A stretch of 64,000 bases of DNA from an uncultured Clostridia bacterium (GTDB taxonomy: Bacteria; Bacillota; Clostridia; TANB77; CAG-508): assembly GCA_947628085.1 (NCBI GenBank), contig CANQYM010000007.1, positions 1-64,000 of the forward strand, in the 5' to 3' direction. A program made the translations under genes and the position numbers. Shown one piece after another: positions 51,875 through 61,200 of this stretch. The notes under the pieces were generated by a model. It saw only the letters and a list, made by a program, of their open reading frames with translations, made no database searches and was not told the DNA's origin. The stretch's first letter is position 1. Every line of letters starts with the position of its first letter.

Positions 51875-51908
51875 TCAAAGCTTTCCGATGCAGAGCTTAA
51901 ATGCTACT

Positions 51909-52388
51909 TTACTTCCAAGAATAATACGTGAGAGTTACTTTTATTGCTGACGAACCAGAGTTGACAATTTTGAATAGACAACTAAGGCCAGAAGAATATA
52001 GATCAATCCAGTCATTCTTATACGGGCTTCCATCAGCAGTTCCACCCATACCAGATATGGGAGTTGAGGCACTGCGCATCAGTGTAACAGAGTATGCTAC
52101 AGATGTTGCTTGGCCGTTGACACCAGTGGCACTCATTTCGTACGCAAAATACCGATCAGGTATTACGAACTGGGGAGTGTAGGTGGTTATTCCAACGCCA
52201 ACAGTGTAGGTGTTTTGCTCCCACATGGCGGGCATGATTTCGGCATTACCGCCAGGTGCGATGTTCAGAGTGACGGTGTGCTCCTCAAAAGAGGTATGTG
52301 CTTCGTTTTCGCTTGCAAAAGCAGTTACCGCGAAGAGCGACATGCACATAACAAAAGCGAGAAGCACGGAAACGAGTTTTTTTTTCAT
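51909..52388 (-). CDS. GC-rich orphan gene, small secreted protein
   Basis: A 159-residue secreted protein. A typical signal peptide (residues 1-27, ending AFA before SENE) precedes a mature part of about 130 residues, predicted all-beta, with several Gly, Ser and Tyr and no cysteine in the mature chain. I recognise no family. About half G+C by eye and GC-ending codons, unlike the neighbours. GGAGGT lies 7 nt before the ATG on the minus strand. Open frames on the opposite strand lack ribosome binding sites and are shadows. A leader of about 130 nt and a weak promoter lie upstream. Confidence 0.75.
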   Translation of the reverse strand: MKKKLVSVLLAFVMCMSLFAVTAFASENEAHTSFEEHTVTLNIAPGGNAEIMPAMWEQNTYTVGVGITTYTPQFVIPDRYFAYEMSATGVNGQATSVAYSVTLMRSASTPISGMGGTADGSPYKNDWIDLYSSGLSCLFKIVNSGSSAIKVTLTYYSWK

Positions 52389-52625
52389 GTTCTAACCTCC
52401 AATCGAGTCGTTAAAAGCAATGTTTGTTGGACAACAGCAGCTCTGCATCGATGCCATTCATTGTGGGAACATAGTCTAATCACCCCGCTAGAATGGCTTT
52501 TCAAAGGCTTTATGGAAGCTAAAGCAAAGTTATTATAAAACGGTAAAAATTGGGCAATAATTTCAGGTGGCGAAAAGCGCTGATGAATAGGAAGTGCAAG
52601 ACTTTAAAAAATAAAAAGAGTAAAA
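52389..52625 (-). promoter_or_regulatory. Leader and probable promoter of the GC-rich secreted-protein gene
   Basis: On the minus strand a TATAAT lies about 140 nt before the start codon, with a poor TTATTG -35 at 17 bp; the leader between them and the GGAGGT site has mixed composition. The remainder up to the kinase promoter at 52650 shows no open frame with a ribosome binding site. Confidence 0.4.
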
Positions 52626-52649
52626 AAACACATCACTTTTCATCAATTT

Positions 52650-52678
52650 TTTACACAAGAGGAAAAAGATGTGATAAT
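52650..52678 (+). promoter_or_regulatory. Promoter of the GHKL kinase gene
   Basis: TTTACA at 52650-52655 and GATAAT at 52673-52678 (preceded by TGT) with 17 bp between. A weak inverted repeat, CACATC (52629-52634) with GATGTG, spans it. Confidence 0.5.
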
Positions 52679-52713
52679 CTAAGAAAATCTTATTATAAAA
52701 AAGGAGAGTACAT

Positions 52714-53598
52714 ATGACGAAAGTAAATAAAAAGTTAGAAGTAGCAGAGAATTTAAGAAAACCAACTTTTAAGGATATTATGCATATAATTATTTCAATA
52801 CTTGGAATAACAATTGCAACTATAGAAACTATTGATATAAGACATATTTTGCAAATTAATCACACTAGAATAGCAGTTTATAATATTATGCATTGTTTAA
52901 TAATTATATTAATAACATACTTTGCTTTTTCAAATAAACATAAAGAAATAAAGGCTAAAAATAGCATAAAGGAGCTAGAGCAGAAAAACAAAAATCTATT
53001 AGAAATAAATGATGATGTAAAATGCTTTAAACATGATTTCAATAATATTATGCAGGCAATAAATGGATATATAGATTTAAAAGATATGAATTCATTAGAA
53101 AAATATTTTAATTCTATCATAAAAGATTGTCATCATATTAACACAGTAGAATTATTAAATTACAAAGCAACAGAAAATCCAGCAATATATTCAGTATTAA
53201 TAGACAAATATACAATGGCAAGAGAAAAGAATATTAATATAAATATTGATATATGTCTTAATTTAAATGTCTTTACAGAAAAAGTTTATAGTATTTCTAG
53301 AATGCTTGGAATATTACTAGATAACGCAATAGAAGCAACAAATGGAGTAGCAGAGAAAATAATAAACATTGAACTAAGAAAGGAAAAAAACAAGAATTTA
53401 ATAATAATAGAAAATACATTTTTAGAAAAAGAAATAGATGTAAATAAAATATTTGAAAAAGGATATACAAGCAAAAGGAGCAATTCTGGTTTGGGATTAT
53501 GGAAAATTAGAAAGATAATTGAAAAAGATGAATCTTTAAATTTAATAACTACTATCGAAAATAAATTATTTAAACAAGTAATAGAATTATCAGATTGA
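52714..53598 (+). CDS. GHKL-type sensor histidine kinase (AgrC/CitA-like), orphan
   Basis: A 294-residue kinase-like protein with two N-terminal membrane helices (about 20-40 and 50-71), a short coiled coil, then the H-box KCFKHDFNNIMQAI with the candidate phospho-histidine and a GHKL ATPase domain: N box LLDNAIEAT, G box GLGLWKI near the C-terminus. The sensor part is far smaller than in AgrC, with almost no outside loop. No response regulator gene is adjacent, so the partner is elsewhere. AAAAGGAG precedes the ATG. Confidence 0.8.
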   Translation: MTKVNKKLEVAENLRKPTFKDIMHIIISILGITIATIETIDIRHILQINHTRIAVYNIMHCLIIILITYFAFSNKHKEIKAKNSIKELEQKNKNLLEINDDVKCFKHDFNNIMQAINGYIDLKDMNSLEKYFNSIIKDCHHINTVELLNYKATENPAIYSVLIDKYTMAREKNININIDICLNLNVFTEKVYSISRMLGILLDNAIEATNGVAEKIINIELRKEKNKNLIIIENTFLEKEIDVNKIFEKGYTSKRSNSGLGLWKIRKIIEKDESLNLITTIENKLFKQVIELSD

Positions 53599-53646
53599 AG
53601 TTTTTAAAAAATGGACAAATTTTCAGTGTAAATTTTACAAAACTTC

Positions 53647-53675
53647 TTGATTTTTACTGTAAAAGCTGTTATAAT
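53647..53675 (+). promoter_or_regulatory. Sigma-A promoter of rpsB-tsf
   Basis: TTGATT at 53647-53652 and TATAAT at 53670-53675 (preceded by TGT) with a 17-bp spacer. A leader of about 100 nt follows, with a small hairpin GTTATT/AATAAC right at its 5' end, possibly a site for S2 autoregulation. Confidence 0.7.
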
Positions 53676-53784
53676 GTCATAGTTATTAAATAACACACAT
53701 AGAAGGAGTTTTAAATTGTGCTTTTTAAAAGTTGTTTAGAATGTTGAATTCTATGGAGGAAAAACAAAAAGGAGGAATAAAAAA

Positions 53785-54603
53785 ATGGCAGTAGTTGCAA
53801 TGAAACAATTACTTGAAGCAGGTGTTCATTTCGGACATCAAACAAGAAGATGGGATCCAAAAATGGCTGAATACATTTTTCAAGCTAGAAATGGAATCCA
53901 TATAATAGACTTACAAAAAACTTCAAAAAAATTAGATGAAGCTTATAAGTTTATTAAAGAAAGAGCAGAAGAAGGAAAAACAGTTCTTTTTGTAGGAACT
54001 AAAAAACAAGCACAAGAGTGCATTAAAGAAGCTGCTCAAAAATGTAATATGTATTACGTAGATCAAAGATGGTTAGGCGGAATGCTAACAAACTTTAACA
54101 CAATTCAAGGAAGAATTCAAAGATTAAGAGACTTAGAAACAATGTCTCAAGATGGTACATTTGATGTATTACCTAAAAAAGAAGTTATGGGACTTAAAAA
54201 CGAAATGGAGAAACTAGAAAAAAATCTTGGTGGTATTAAAGAAATGAAAGAAATGCCAGGAGTTATGTTTGTAGTAGATCCTAAAAAAGAAAGAATAGCA
54301 GTATTAGAAGCTAAAAAATTAGGAATACCAGTTGTAGGTTTAGTAGATACAAATTGTAATCCAGAAGATGTTGATTATGCTATACCAGGAAATGATGATG
54401 CAATAAGAGCTGTTAAATTAATAGCAGATGTTATGGCTAATGCAGTTATTGAAGGTAGACAAGGAGAAGATGCAGAAATTCCTGAAGAAATGTCTTCAAG
54501 CGATGAAGAAGTAACAGATATAGAAGAAGTTGTTGCTGAAGAAAAAGAAGAAGTTAAAGAAGAAGTTTCTGAAGAAAAAGCAGAAAATAAAGTAGAAGAA
54601 TAA
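53785..54603 (+). CDS. rpsB: 30S ribosomal protein S2
   Basis: A 272-residue ribosomal protein that binds the back of the 30S head. [22 protein letters not shown] is the usual N-terminus, followed by [10 protein letters not shown] and FVVDPKKE. A Glu-rich C-terminal extension of about 40 residues ([15 protein letters not shown] and similar) is beyond the conserved end, as in several clostridia. AAAGGAGG precedes the ATG. It forms the standard rpsB-tsf operon, with a hairpin between the two genes. Confidence 0.97.
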   Translation: MAVVAMKQLLEAGVHFGHQTRRWDPKMAEYIFQARNGIHIIDLQKTSKKLDEAYKFIKERAEEGKTVLFVGTKKQAQECIKEAAQKCNMYYVDQRWLGGMLTNFNTIQGRIQRLRDLETMSQDGTFDVLPKKEVMGLKNEMEKLEKNLGGIKEMKEMPGVMFVVDPKKERIAVLEAKKLGIPVVGLVDTNCNPEDVDYAIPGNDDAIRAVKLIADVMANAVIEGRQGEDAEIPEEMSSSDEEVTDIEEVVAEEKEEVKEEVSEEKAENKVEE

Positions 54604-54615
54604 TAAAACTTATTT

Positions 54616-54660
54616 GAAGGGCGCTATTACTATTTTGTTAAGTAAACACGCCCTAATTTT
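54616..54660 (+). terminator. Partial terminator/attenuator between rpsB and tsf
   Basis: AGGGCG pairs with CGCCCT across a loop that contains a smaller TTACT/AGTAA stem, followed by AATTTTAAAA. The poor U-tract suggests a leaky terminator that lowers tsf relative to rpsB, or an RNA-processing site. Confidence 0.5.
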
Positions 54661-54684
54661 AAAATAAAATAGGGGGTATCTAAT

Positions 54685-55560
54685 ATGATAACAGCAGAAT
54701 TAGTAAAACAACTAAGAGAAAAAACTGGTGCAGGAATGATGGACTGTAAAAAAGTTTTAACAGAAACAGATGGAGATATGGAAAAAGCAACTGAATTATT
54801 AAGAGAAAGAGGAATAGCTAAAGCAGCTAAGAAATCAGGAAGAATTGCTGCTGAAGGTTTAGTTACTACATATATTTCAGACAATAAAAAAGTAGGAGCT
54901 GTTGTTGAAGTAAATGCTGAAACAGATTTCGTTGCTAAAAATGATGAATTCATTAATTTTGTAAATGATGTAGCTAAAATAGTTGTAAATTCAAACCCAG
55001 CTAATTTAGATGCTTTATTAGAAACAAAATATAATAATACAGACAAAACAGTTAAAGAAGTTTTAACAGAAAAAATAGCTACTATTGGTGAGAATATGTC
55101 AATAAGAAGATTCGAAAGATTTGAATCAGAAGGATTTGTAGAAAGCTATATACATGGAGCTGGAAAAATAGGAGTTCTAGTTGATGTTAAATCAGGAAAA
55201 GAAGAACTTGCAAAAGATATTTGTATGCAAATAGCTGCTGCAAGACCAGAATATTTAAACAGAGAATCAGTTCCACAAGAAAGAGTAGCAAAAGAAATGG
55301 AAATTTTAAAAGCTCAAGCTATGAATGAAGGAAAACCTGCAGAAATAGCTGAAAAAATGGTTCAAGGTAGAATTGGAAAATTCTATGGAGAAATTTGCTT
55401 ACTAGATCAAGAATTTGTAAAAGATCCAAATACAAAAGTTGGAGATTTAATAAAAAGCCAAAATGCTGAAATAGTAAGATTTGCTAGATTTGAAAAAGGC
55501 GAAGGAATTGAGAAAAAAGAAGAAAACTTTGCAGAGGAAGTAATGAAACAATTAAAATAG
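54685..55560 (+). CDS. tsf: Translation elongation factor Ts
   Basis: A 291-residue guanine-nucleotide exchange factor for EF-Tu. The N-terminal UBA-like domain starts ITAELVKQLREKTGAGMMDCKKVL, and the core shows NAETDFVAKNDEF, which contacts EF-Tu; the rest of the dimerisation domain is complete. The length is normal. AGGGGG precedes the ATG. It is cotranscribed with rpsB and closed by a terminator. Confidence 0.97.
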   Translation: MITAELVKQLREKTGAGMMDCKKVLTETDGDMEKATELLRERGIAKAAKKSGRIAAEGLVTTYISDNKKVGAVVEVNAETDFVAKNDEFINFVNDVAKIVVNSNPANLDALLETKYNNTDKTVKEVLTEKIATIGENMSIRRFERFESEGFVESYIHGAGKIGVLVDVKSGKEELAKDICMQIAAARPEYLNRESVPQERVAKEMEILKAQAMNEGKPAEIAEKMVQGRIGKFYGEICLLDQEFVKDPNTKVGDLIKSQNAEIVRFARFEKGEGIEKKEENFAEEVMKQLK

Positions 55561-55570
55561 TAATTTATTT

Positions 55571-55605
55571 AAAAGAGTGTTTCAAAAAAACACTCTTTTT
55601 TTTAT
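55571..55605 (+). terminator. Terminator after tsf
   Basis: AAAGAGTGTTT and AAACACTCTTT form an 11-bp stem followed by a run of T. Confidence 0.9.
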
Positions 55606-55670
55606 ATTTTTATTGAAAAAAATTTATTTTTTGGTACTATTAAAATATATATAAAGTTTAGGAGAAAATT

Positions 55671-56912
55671 ATGAAAGTAAAGAAAAAAATTTTAATAATA
55701 ACACTAATTTTTGCATTATTTTTTATATTTAATAAAGCAAGTTCATACGCTCTAGAAAATGAATTGGTTTCAATAGATTATGAGATTAATGTTACCTCAA
55801 ATGGTGATATGGATGTAGTAGAAACTTGGCAAATTTCTATAAATGAGTTGGAAAATATAAACAAATACTTTAAAACTACAGAAGACAATACACTTAGTAA
55901 CATTCAAAATATTAGACTTACTGAAGTTGTTAATAATAAAGAAATAAACTTTGAAGAAGGTACTTTAACTAACGTAAATTTATCTAATGATAATTATTTT
56001 GCAGTACAAGCAAGTTCTTCAAAGATGTTTATTACCTGGAATCCAAAACCGGAAAATACTACTTATTCTGAAATTAAAATATACAAAATATATTATACAA
56101 TTAAAGATGCCTTAAAAATGTATAATGACTGTGCAGAAATTGAATGGAACTTTTTTGATTCAGAAGACTCAATGACTGCAAAAGAAATTACAGGAAGGAT
56201 ATCATTAGAGGAATTATCATCACGTTTTGAAGAAATTACAGTTTGGGGGCATGATGATTTAGAAAATAAATTAACAAAAGTTGCAAATGAAGTTTTTTCT
56301 TTTAATAATTCTTATAATTATAACATAGTAGATGATCTAGGATTTAGAATTCTTATTAACACAAATATTAGATATACAGGGCAAAATAGAATTTATAAAA
56401 ATATGTTAGCATCAATTTTACAAGAGGAACAAAACTCAACTGAAGCAAAATTTGAAGATGATTACACTAATTACGATGATGATAATGAATATGATGAAGA
56501 CTATGATGATTACTATTATGATGACTATGATTACGATGATGATAACTTAGATGAGATGGATGATAGGATGGAATTATATGAAAATTTTTCAGGAGCATCA
56601 GAATTACTTAAGGGGCTTTTTGCTTATGCAGTAATGCTTATAATTGTTATTACAGTTTTAAAGATTTTTGCTCCATTTTATAAAATAGAAAATAATTTTA
56701 AATTAAAAAATAGATATAATTATTCTACCTATAAAAACAATAATTATAGAAAAAAAGCTCCAATATATGATGAAGAAATAAATACAATAACAAATGATGA
56801 TGATAATGTTATAAAAGATTACAATAATAGTGCTTCTGGTTACATTGAGCTAATCTTATTTATAATATTAATTGTGGTTGTTGCTTATTTTATTATTCAA
56901 AAAATAAGATAA
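55671..56912 (+). CDS. DUF2207-type N-terminal domain protein with acidic Asp/Tyr tract
   Basis: A 413-residue protein. A signal peptide (1-27) is followed by an extracytoplasmic beta-rich domain of about 220 residues with IDYEINVTSNGDMDVVETW, the start pattern of DUF2207, and later WNFFDSE. A long low-complexity tract of Asp and Tyr (about residues 262-295) precedes a membrane helix (about 318-340) and, after a basic loop, a second C-terminal helix. The usual DUF2207 cytoplasmic half is missing; a separate gene at 8706 encodes such a half. The role is unknown. AGGAG precedes the ATG. Confidence 0.75.
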   Translation: MKVKKKILIITLIFALFFIFNKASSYALENELVSIDYEINVTSNGDMDVVETWQISINELENINKYFKTTEDNTLSNIQNIRLTEVVNNKEINFEEGTLTNVNLSNDNYFAVQASSSKMFITWNPKPENTTYSEIKIYKIYYTIKDALKMYNDCAEIEWNFFDSEDSMTAKEITGRISLEELSSRFEEITVWGHDDLENKLTKVANEVFSFNNSYNYNIVDDLGFRILINTNIRYTGQNRIYKNMLASILQEEQNSTEAKFEDDYTNYDDDNEYDEDYDDYYYDDYDYDDDNLDEMDDRMELYENFSGASELLKGLFAYAVMLIIVITVLKIFAPFYKIENNFKLKNRYNYSTYKNNNYRKKAPIYDEEINTITNDDDNVIKDYNNSASGYIELILFIILIVVVAYFIIQKIR

Positions 56913-56921
56913 TAAAACTAC

Positions 56922-56950
56922 TTGATTTTTATAAAAAAGTATAGTAGAAT
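56922..56950 (+). promoter_or_regulatory. Promoter of the carAB leader
   Basis: TTGATT at 56922-56927 and TAGAAT at 56945-56950 with 17 bp between. It is followed by a leader of about 220 nt with a small frame and a terminator. Confidence 0.5.
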
Positions 56951-56987
56951 TTCTATTAATGTAAGTAAAATGAAAGGAAAATATAGG

Positions 56988-57092
56988 ATGTTAAATTTAA
57001 ATAGAAAAACAAGTAACAAAATAATTGCCAATAACCTATATTCAATAGTTTTATTTACAATTTCAATTTTTAAAATTAATAATTTTAATTAA
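56988..57092 (+). CDS. Possible 34-codon leader peptide of carAB
   Basis: A short frame starting MLNLNRKTSNKII and ending in TISIFKINNFN, with a purine-rich GAAAGGAAAA 10-18 nt before the ATG. It stops exactly where the terminator hairpin upstream of carA begins. The second half of its coding sequence is very U-rich in the RNA. This resembles the arrangement of pyrBI attenuation in enterobacteria, where UTP-dependent pausing couples leader translation to terminator formation. Function is inferred from layout only. Confidence 0.45.
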   Translation: MLNLNRKTSNKIIANNLYSIVLFTISIFKINNFN

Positions 57093-57124
57093 AAAACACT
57101 AATTTATTTAGTGTTTTTTTTAAA
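57089..57124 (+). terminator. Attenuator-type terminator upstream of carA
   Basis: AAACACTAA and TTAGTGTTT form a stem with loop TTTAT-type sequence, followed by a run of T. It lies between the leader promoter and carA, so it should control read-through into carAB. Confidence 0.75.
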
Positions 57125-57178
57125 GTGCAAAAAAACCATTAAAAAAATCTAAATTCTAAATAAAGAAAGGAAGAAAAA

Positions 57179-58264
57179 ATGGTAGGATATCTAGTACTAG
57201 AAAATGGAGAAATTTTTGAAGGAGAAAGAATTGGTTACAATATAGATACTGCATGTGAAGTAGTATTTAATACTGGAATGGCAGGATATATAGAAACTTT
57301 TACAGATCCTTCTTATGCTGGACAAGGTATAGTTATGACATATCCTCTAATTGGAAATTATGGAATTATACCAGAAGATTATGAATCAAATGGCATTTAT
57401 GCAAAAGCTGTTTTCATTCATGAATTAGCAGAATTCGAAAGCAACTTTAGAAGTAAATTCAATTTAGACAAATTTTTAAGAGACTACAAAATACCAGGAC
57501 TTACAGATGTTAATACTAGAAAACTAACAAAAATACTTAGAGATGCTGGAACAATGAGAGGCTATCTTACATCAAATATTAACAACATTGATGAAATAAT
57601 GGAAACAATAAAAAAATATGATATAGGAAAAATAGTTGACAAAGTAACATCAAAAGAAGTTCAAATTTATGGAAGAAGAAAACCTATAAGAATAGCATTA
57701 ATGGATTATGGAATGAAACACAACATAGTAAATTCTCTATTAAAAAGAGGAGCAGAAGTTACTGTTTTTCCAGCAGACACTCCAGCTGAAAAAGTAATTG
57801 CAATAAAACCAGATGGAATAATGCTTTCAAATGGACCAGGAAATCCAGAAGAATGTACATTCCAAATAAACACAATAAAGAAACTATATCAAACAGATAT
57901 ACCAATACTTGGAATTTGTTTAGGACATCAACTTATGGCTCTTGCAAATGGAGCTAGAACTGCAAAATTAAAATATGGACATAGAGGACCAAATCATCCT
58001 GTTAAAGATTTAAAAGAAAATAGAGTTCATATTACATCTCAAAATCATGGATATTATGTAGTAGAAAACAGTGTAAATCCTAAAATAGCAGAAGTTTCTC
58101 ATATTAATTTAAATGATGGAACAGTAGAAGGATTAAGATATAAAAATAAAGATATATTCACAGTTCAATTTCATCCAGAAGCTTGTCCAGGACCAGAAGA
58201 TACAGCATATATATTTGACGAATTTATAGATTTAATAAAGGAGAAAAAAGATGCCAAAAAATAA
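57179..58264 (+). CDS. carA: Carbamoyl-phosphate synthase, small (glutaminase) subunit
   Basis: A 361-residue glutamine amidotransferase that feeds ammonia to CarB. The N-terminal CPSase domain (GYLVLENGEIFEGERIG, NTGMAGYIETFTDPSYAGQ) is followed by the class I GATase domain with nucleophile C247 in GICLGHQ and the His-Glu pair in QFHPEACPGP. AAAGGAAG precedes the ATG. It overlaps carB by 14 nt. Control is likely through the leader with peptide and terminator upstream. Confidence 0.97.
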   Translation: MVGYLVLENGEIFEGERIGYNIDTACEVVFNTGMAGYIETFTDPSYAGQGIVMTYPLIGNYGIIPEDYESNGIYAKAVFIHELAEFESNFRSKFNLDKFLRDYKIPGLTDVNTRKLTKILRDAGTMRGYLTSNINNIDEIMETIKKYDIGKIVDKVTSKEVQIYGRRKPIRIALMDYGMKHNIVNSLLKRGAEVTVFPADTPAEKVIAIKPDGIMLSNGPGNPEECTFQINTIKKLYQTDIPILGICLGHQLMALANGARTAKLKYGHRGPNHPVKDLKENRVHITSQNHGYYVVENSVNPKIAEVSHINLNDGTVEGLRYKNKDIFTVQFHPEACPGPEDTAYIFDEFIDLIKEKKDAKK

Positions 58265-61200
58265 AAATATTAAAAAAGTTTTAGTTATTGGATCAGGACC
58301 TATTATAATAGGCCAAGCAGCAGAATTTGATTATGCTGGAACACAGGCTTGTAGAGAGCTTAAAAAAGAGGGAATAGAAGTTGTTTTAATTAACTCAAAT
58401 CCTGCAACAATTATGACAGATAAAAACATGGCAGATAAAATTTACATAGAACCTCTAACAGTAGAAACAGTAAAGAAAATAATTGAAATAGAAAAACCAG
58501 ATAGTATTCTTCCAAACTTAGGTGGACAAACAGGACTTAACTTGGCTATGGAACTTGCAGAATCAGGATTTTTACAAGAAAAGAAAGTTAGACTTTTAGG
58601 AACAGGTGTAGATGGCATTAGAAATGCAGAAGATAGACAATGTTTTAAAGATATGATGGAATCTATAAATGAGCCTTGCACAGCAAGCAAGGTTGTTCAC
58701 ACAGTTGAAGATGCAATAGAATTTACAAAAGAAATAGGATTACCAGTTATTATAAGGCCAGCATATACCTTAGGTGGTACTGGTGGTGGAATAGCCACAA
58801 CAATGGAAGAGCTTGAAGAAATTGCAGGTTCTGGAATAAGAATGTCAAGAGTAAATGAAATATTAGTAGAAAAATGTATTACAGGTTGGAAAGAGATAGA
58901 ATATGAAGTAATGAGAGATAGTAATGGAAACTGTATAACAATTTGTAATATGGAAAATATAGACCCAGTTGGAGTACATACAGGAGATAGTATAGTTGTT
59001 GCTCCATCACAAACTTTATCAGATAAAGAATATCAAATGCTTAGAACATCAGCTATAAAAATTATTTCTTCATTAAAAATTGAAGGTGGATGTAATGTTC
59101 AATTCGCATTAAACCCAAATAGTTTTGAATATGCAGTAATAGAAGTAAATCCTAGAGTAAGTCGTTCATCAGCATTAGCTTCAAAAGCAACAGGCTATCC
59201 AATTGCTAAAGTTGCAACAAAAATAGCTTTAGGATATACATTAGATGAAATAAAAAATGAAGTTACAGGAAAAACATATGCTTGCTTTGAACCAGTTCTT
59301 GATTATGTGGTAGTTAAAATACCAAAATGGCCATTTAAAAAATTCCTTACAGCAAATAGAGTTTTAGGAACACAAATGAAAGCAACTGGTGAAGTTATGG
59401 CTATAGCTCCTAACTTAGAAGCAGGCCTAATGAAAGCAATTCGTTCTCTTGAAGAAAATGTTGACTATCTAAGTTTAGATAAACTAAAAGATTTAGAAAA
59501 ACTTGAATTAGAAGAAAGATTAAAACAAGTTGATAATGAAAGAATTTTTGTTATAGCAGAAGCAATAAGAAAAGAAATTTCTGTTGAAAGAATACATGAA
59601 ATTACTACAATAGATAGATTTTTCATAGGAATTGTTTATAAATTAGTAAAAATGGAAAGAGAGCTTGAGCTTAATAAAATGAATTCTAAGATGCTTGAAA
59701 AAGCTAAGAAATTAGGATTTACAGATAAAGTAATAGCAAAACTTTCTGGAAAAACTGAAAAAGAAATTAAAGACTTAAGATTAAAAAACGGAATAGTAGC
59801 TAATTTCAAAATGGTAGATACTTGTAGTGCTGAATTTGAAGCAAAAACACCTTATTATTATTCAAGTTATGATGATGAAAATGAGACAAAACAAACAAAT
59901 AAGAAAAAAGTTATAGTATTAGGATCTGGTCCAATAAGAATTGGTCAAGGAATAGAATTTGATTATTGCAGTGTTCATGGAGTTTGGTCTTTAAAGAAAC
60001 AAGGATATGAAACAATAATTGTAAATAATAATCCAGAAACTGTAAGTACAGACTTTGATATAGCAGATAAATTATATTTCGAACCATTAACCCCAGAAGA
60101 TGTTGCAAACATTATAGATGTTGAGAAACCTGATGGAGCAATAGTTCAATTTGGAGGTCAAACAGCTATAAAATTAACAAAAGCTTTATCTGATATGGGT
60201 GTTCATATTATGGGAACGCAAGAAGTAGATATGGATAGAGCAGAAGATAGAAAAGAATTTGATGAAGCTTTAAATAATTGTGGAATATTAAGACCAAAAG
60301 GAAGCACAATTTACACAGTAGATGAGGCAATAAAAGTAGCAAATAACCTAGGATATCCAGTTCTAGTAAGACCTTCTTATGTTCTTGGTGGACAAGGAAT
60401 GGCAATTGCTTATGATGACAAAGAAATAACAGAATATGTAAATGAAATAAATACAATAGCACAAGAACATCCAATATTAGTAGATAAATATATATTGGGT
60501 AGAGAAGTAGAAGTTGATGCAATTTGTGATGGAGATGATGTTTTAATTCCTGGAATAATGGAACATTTAGAAAGAGCAGGAATTCATTCAGGAGATAGCA
60601 TTTCTGTTTATCCAACACAAAATGTAGAAAAAGAACATGAAAAAACAATAATTGATTATACTACTAAAATTGCTAAAGAATTGAATGTAATTGGAATTTT
60701 AAATATACAATTTATTATAAGCGAAGGAAAAGTTTATATTATAGAAGTAAATCCACGTTCAAGTAGAACGGTTCCATATATTAGTAAAGTTACAAATCTT
60801 CCAATGATAGATATTGCAACAAAAGTTATTCTTGGACAAAAGTTAAAAGATTTAGGATATGGAACCGGATTATACAAAAAGAGTGATTACATATGTGTTA
60901 AAATGCCAGTGTTCTCTTTTGAAAAAATTAAAAATGCAGATACAAGTTTAGGACCAGAAATGAAATCAACAGGAGAGGTTTTAGGTGTGGCTAAAAAGTT
61001 TGAAGATGCCGTTCTAAAAGCTTTTATAGGAAGTGGCACAAATGTTTCAACAACTGGCTCAATACTAATAACGGTAAGAGATAAAGATAAGGAAGAAATG
61101 CTTCCTATAGCTAAAAAGTTTATGAAAAAGGGATTTTCAATTTATGCAACATCAGGAACAGCAAAATTTTTACAACTACATGGGGTAGAATCTACTGTAA

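Noticed and set aside
52110..52538. Plus-strand frames antisense to the GC-rich secreted-protein gene (also 51928 and 52210)
   Set aside because: The minus-strand frame has a signal peptide, a GGAGGT ribosome binding site and a full-length protein. The plus-strand frames have none of these and are long only because of the GC-rich composition.
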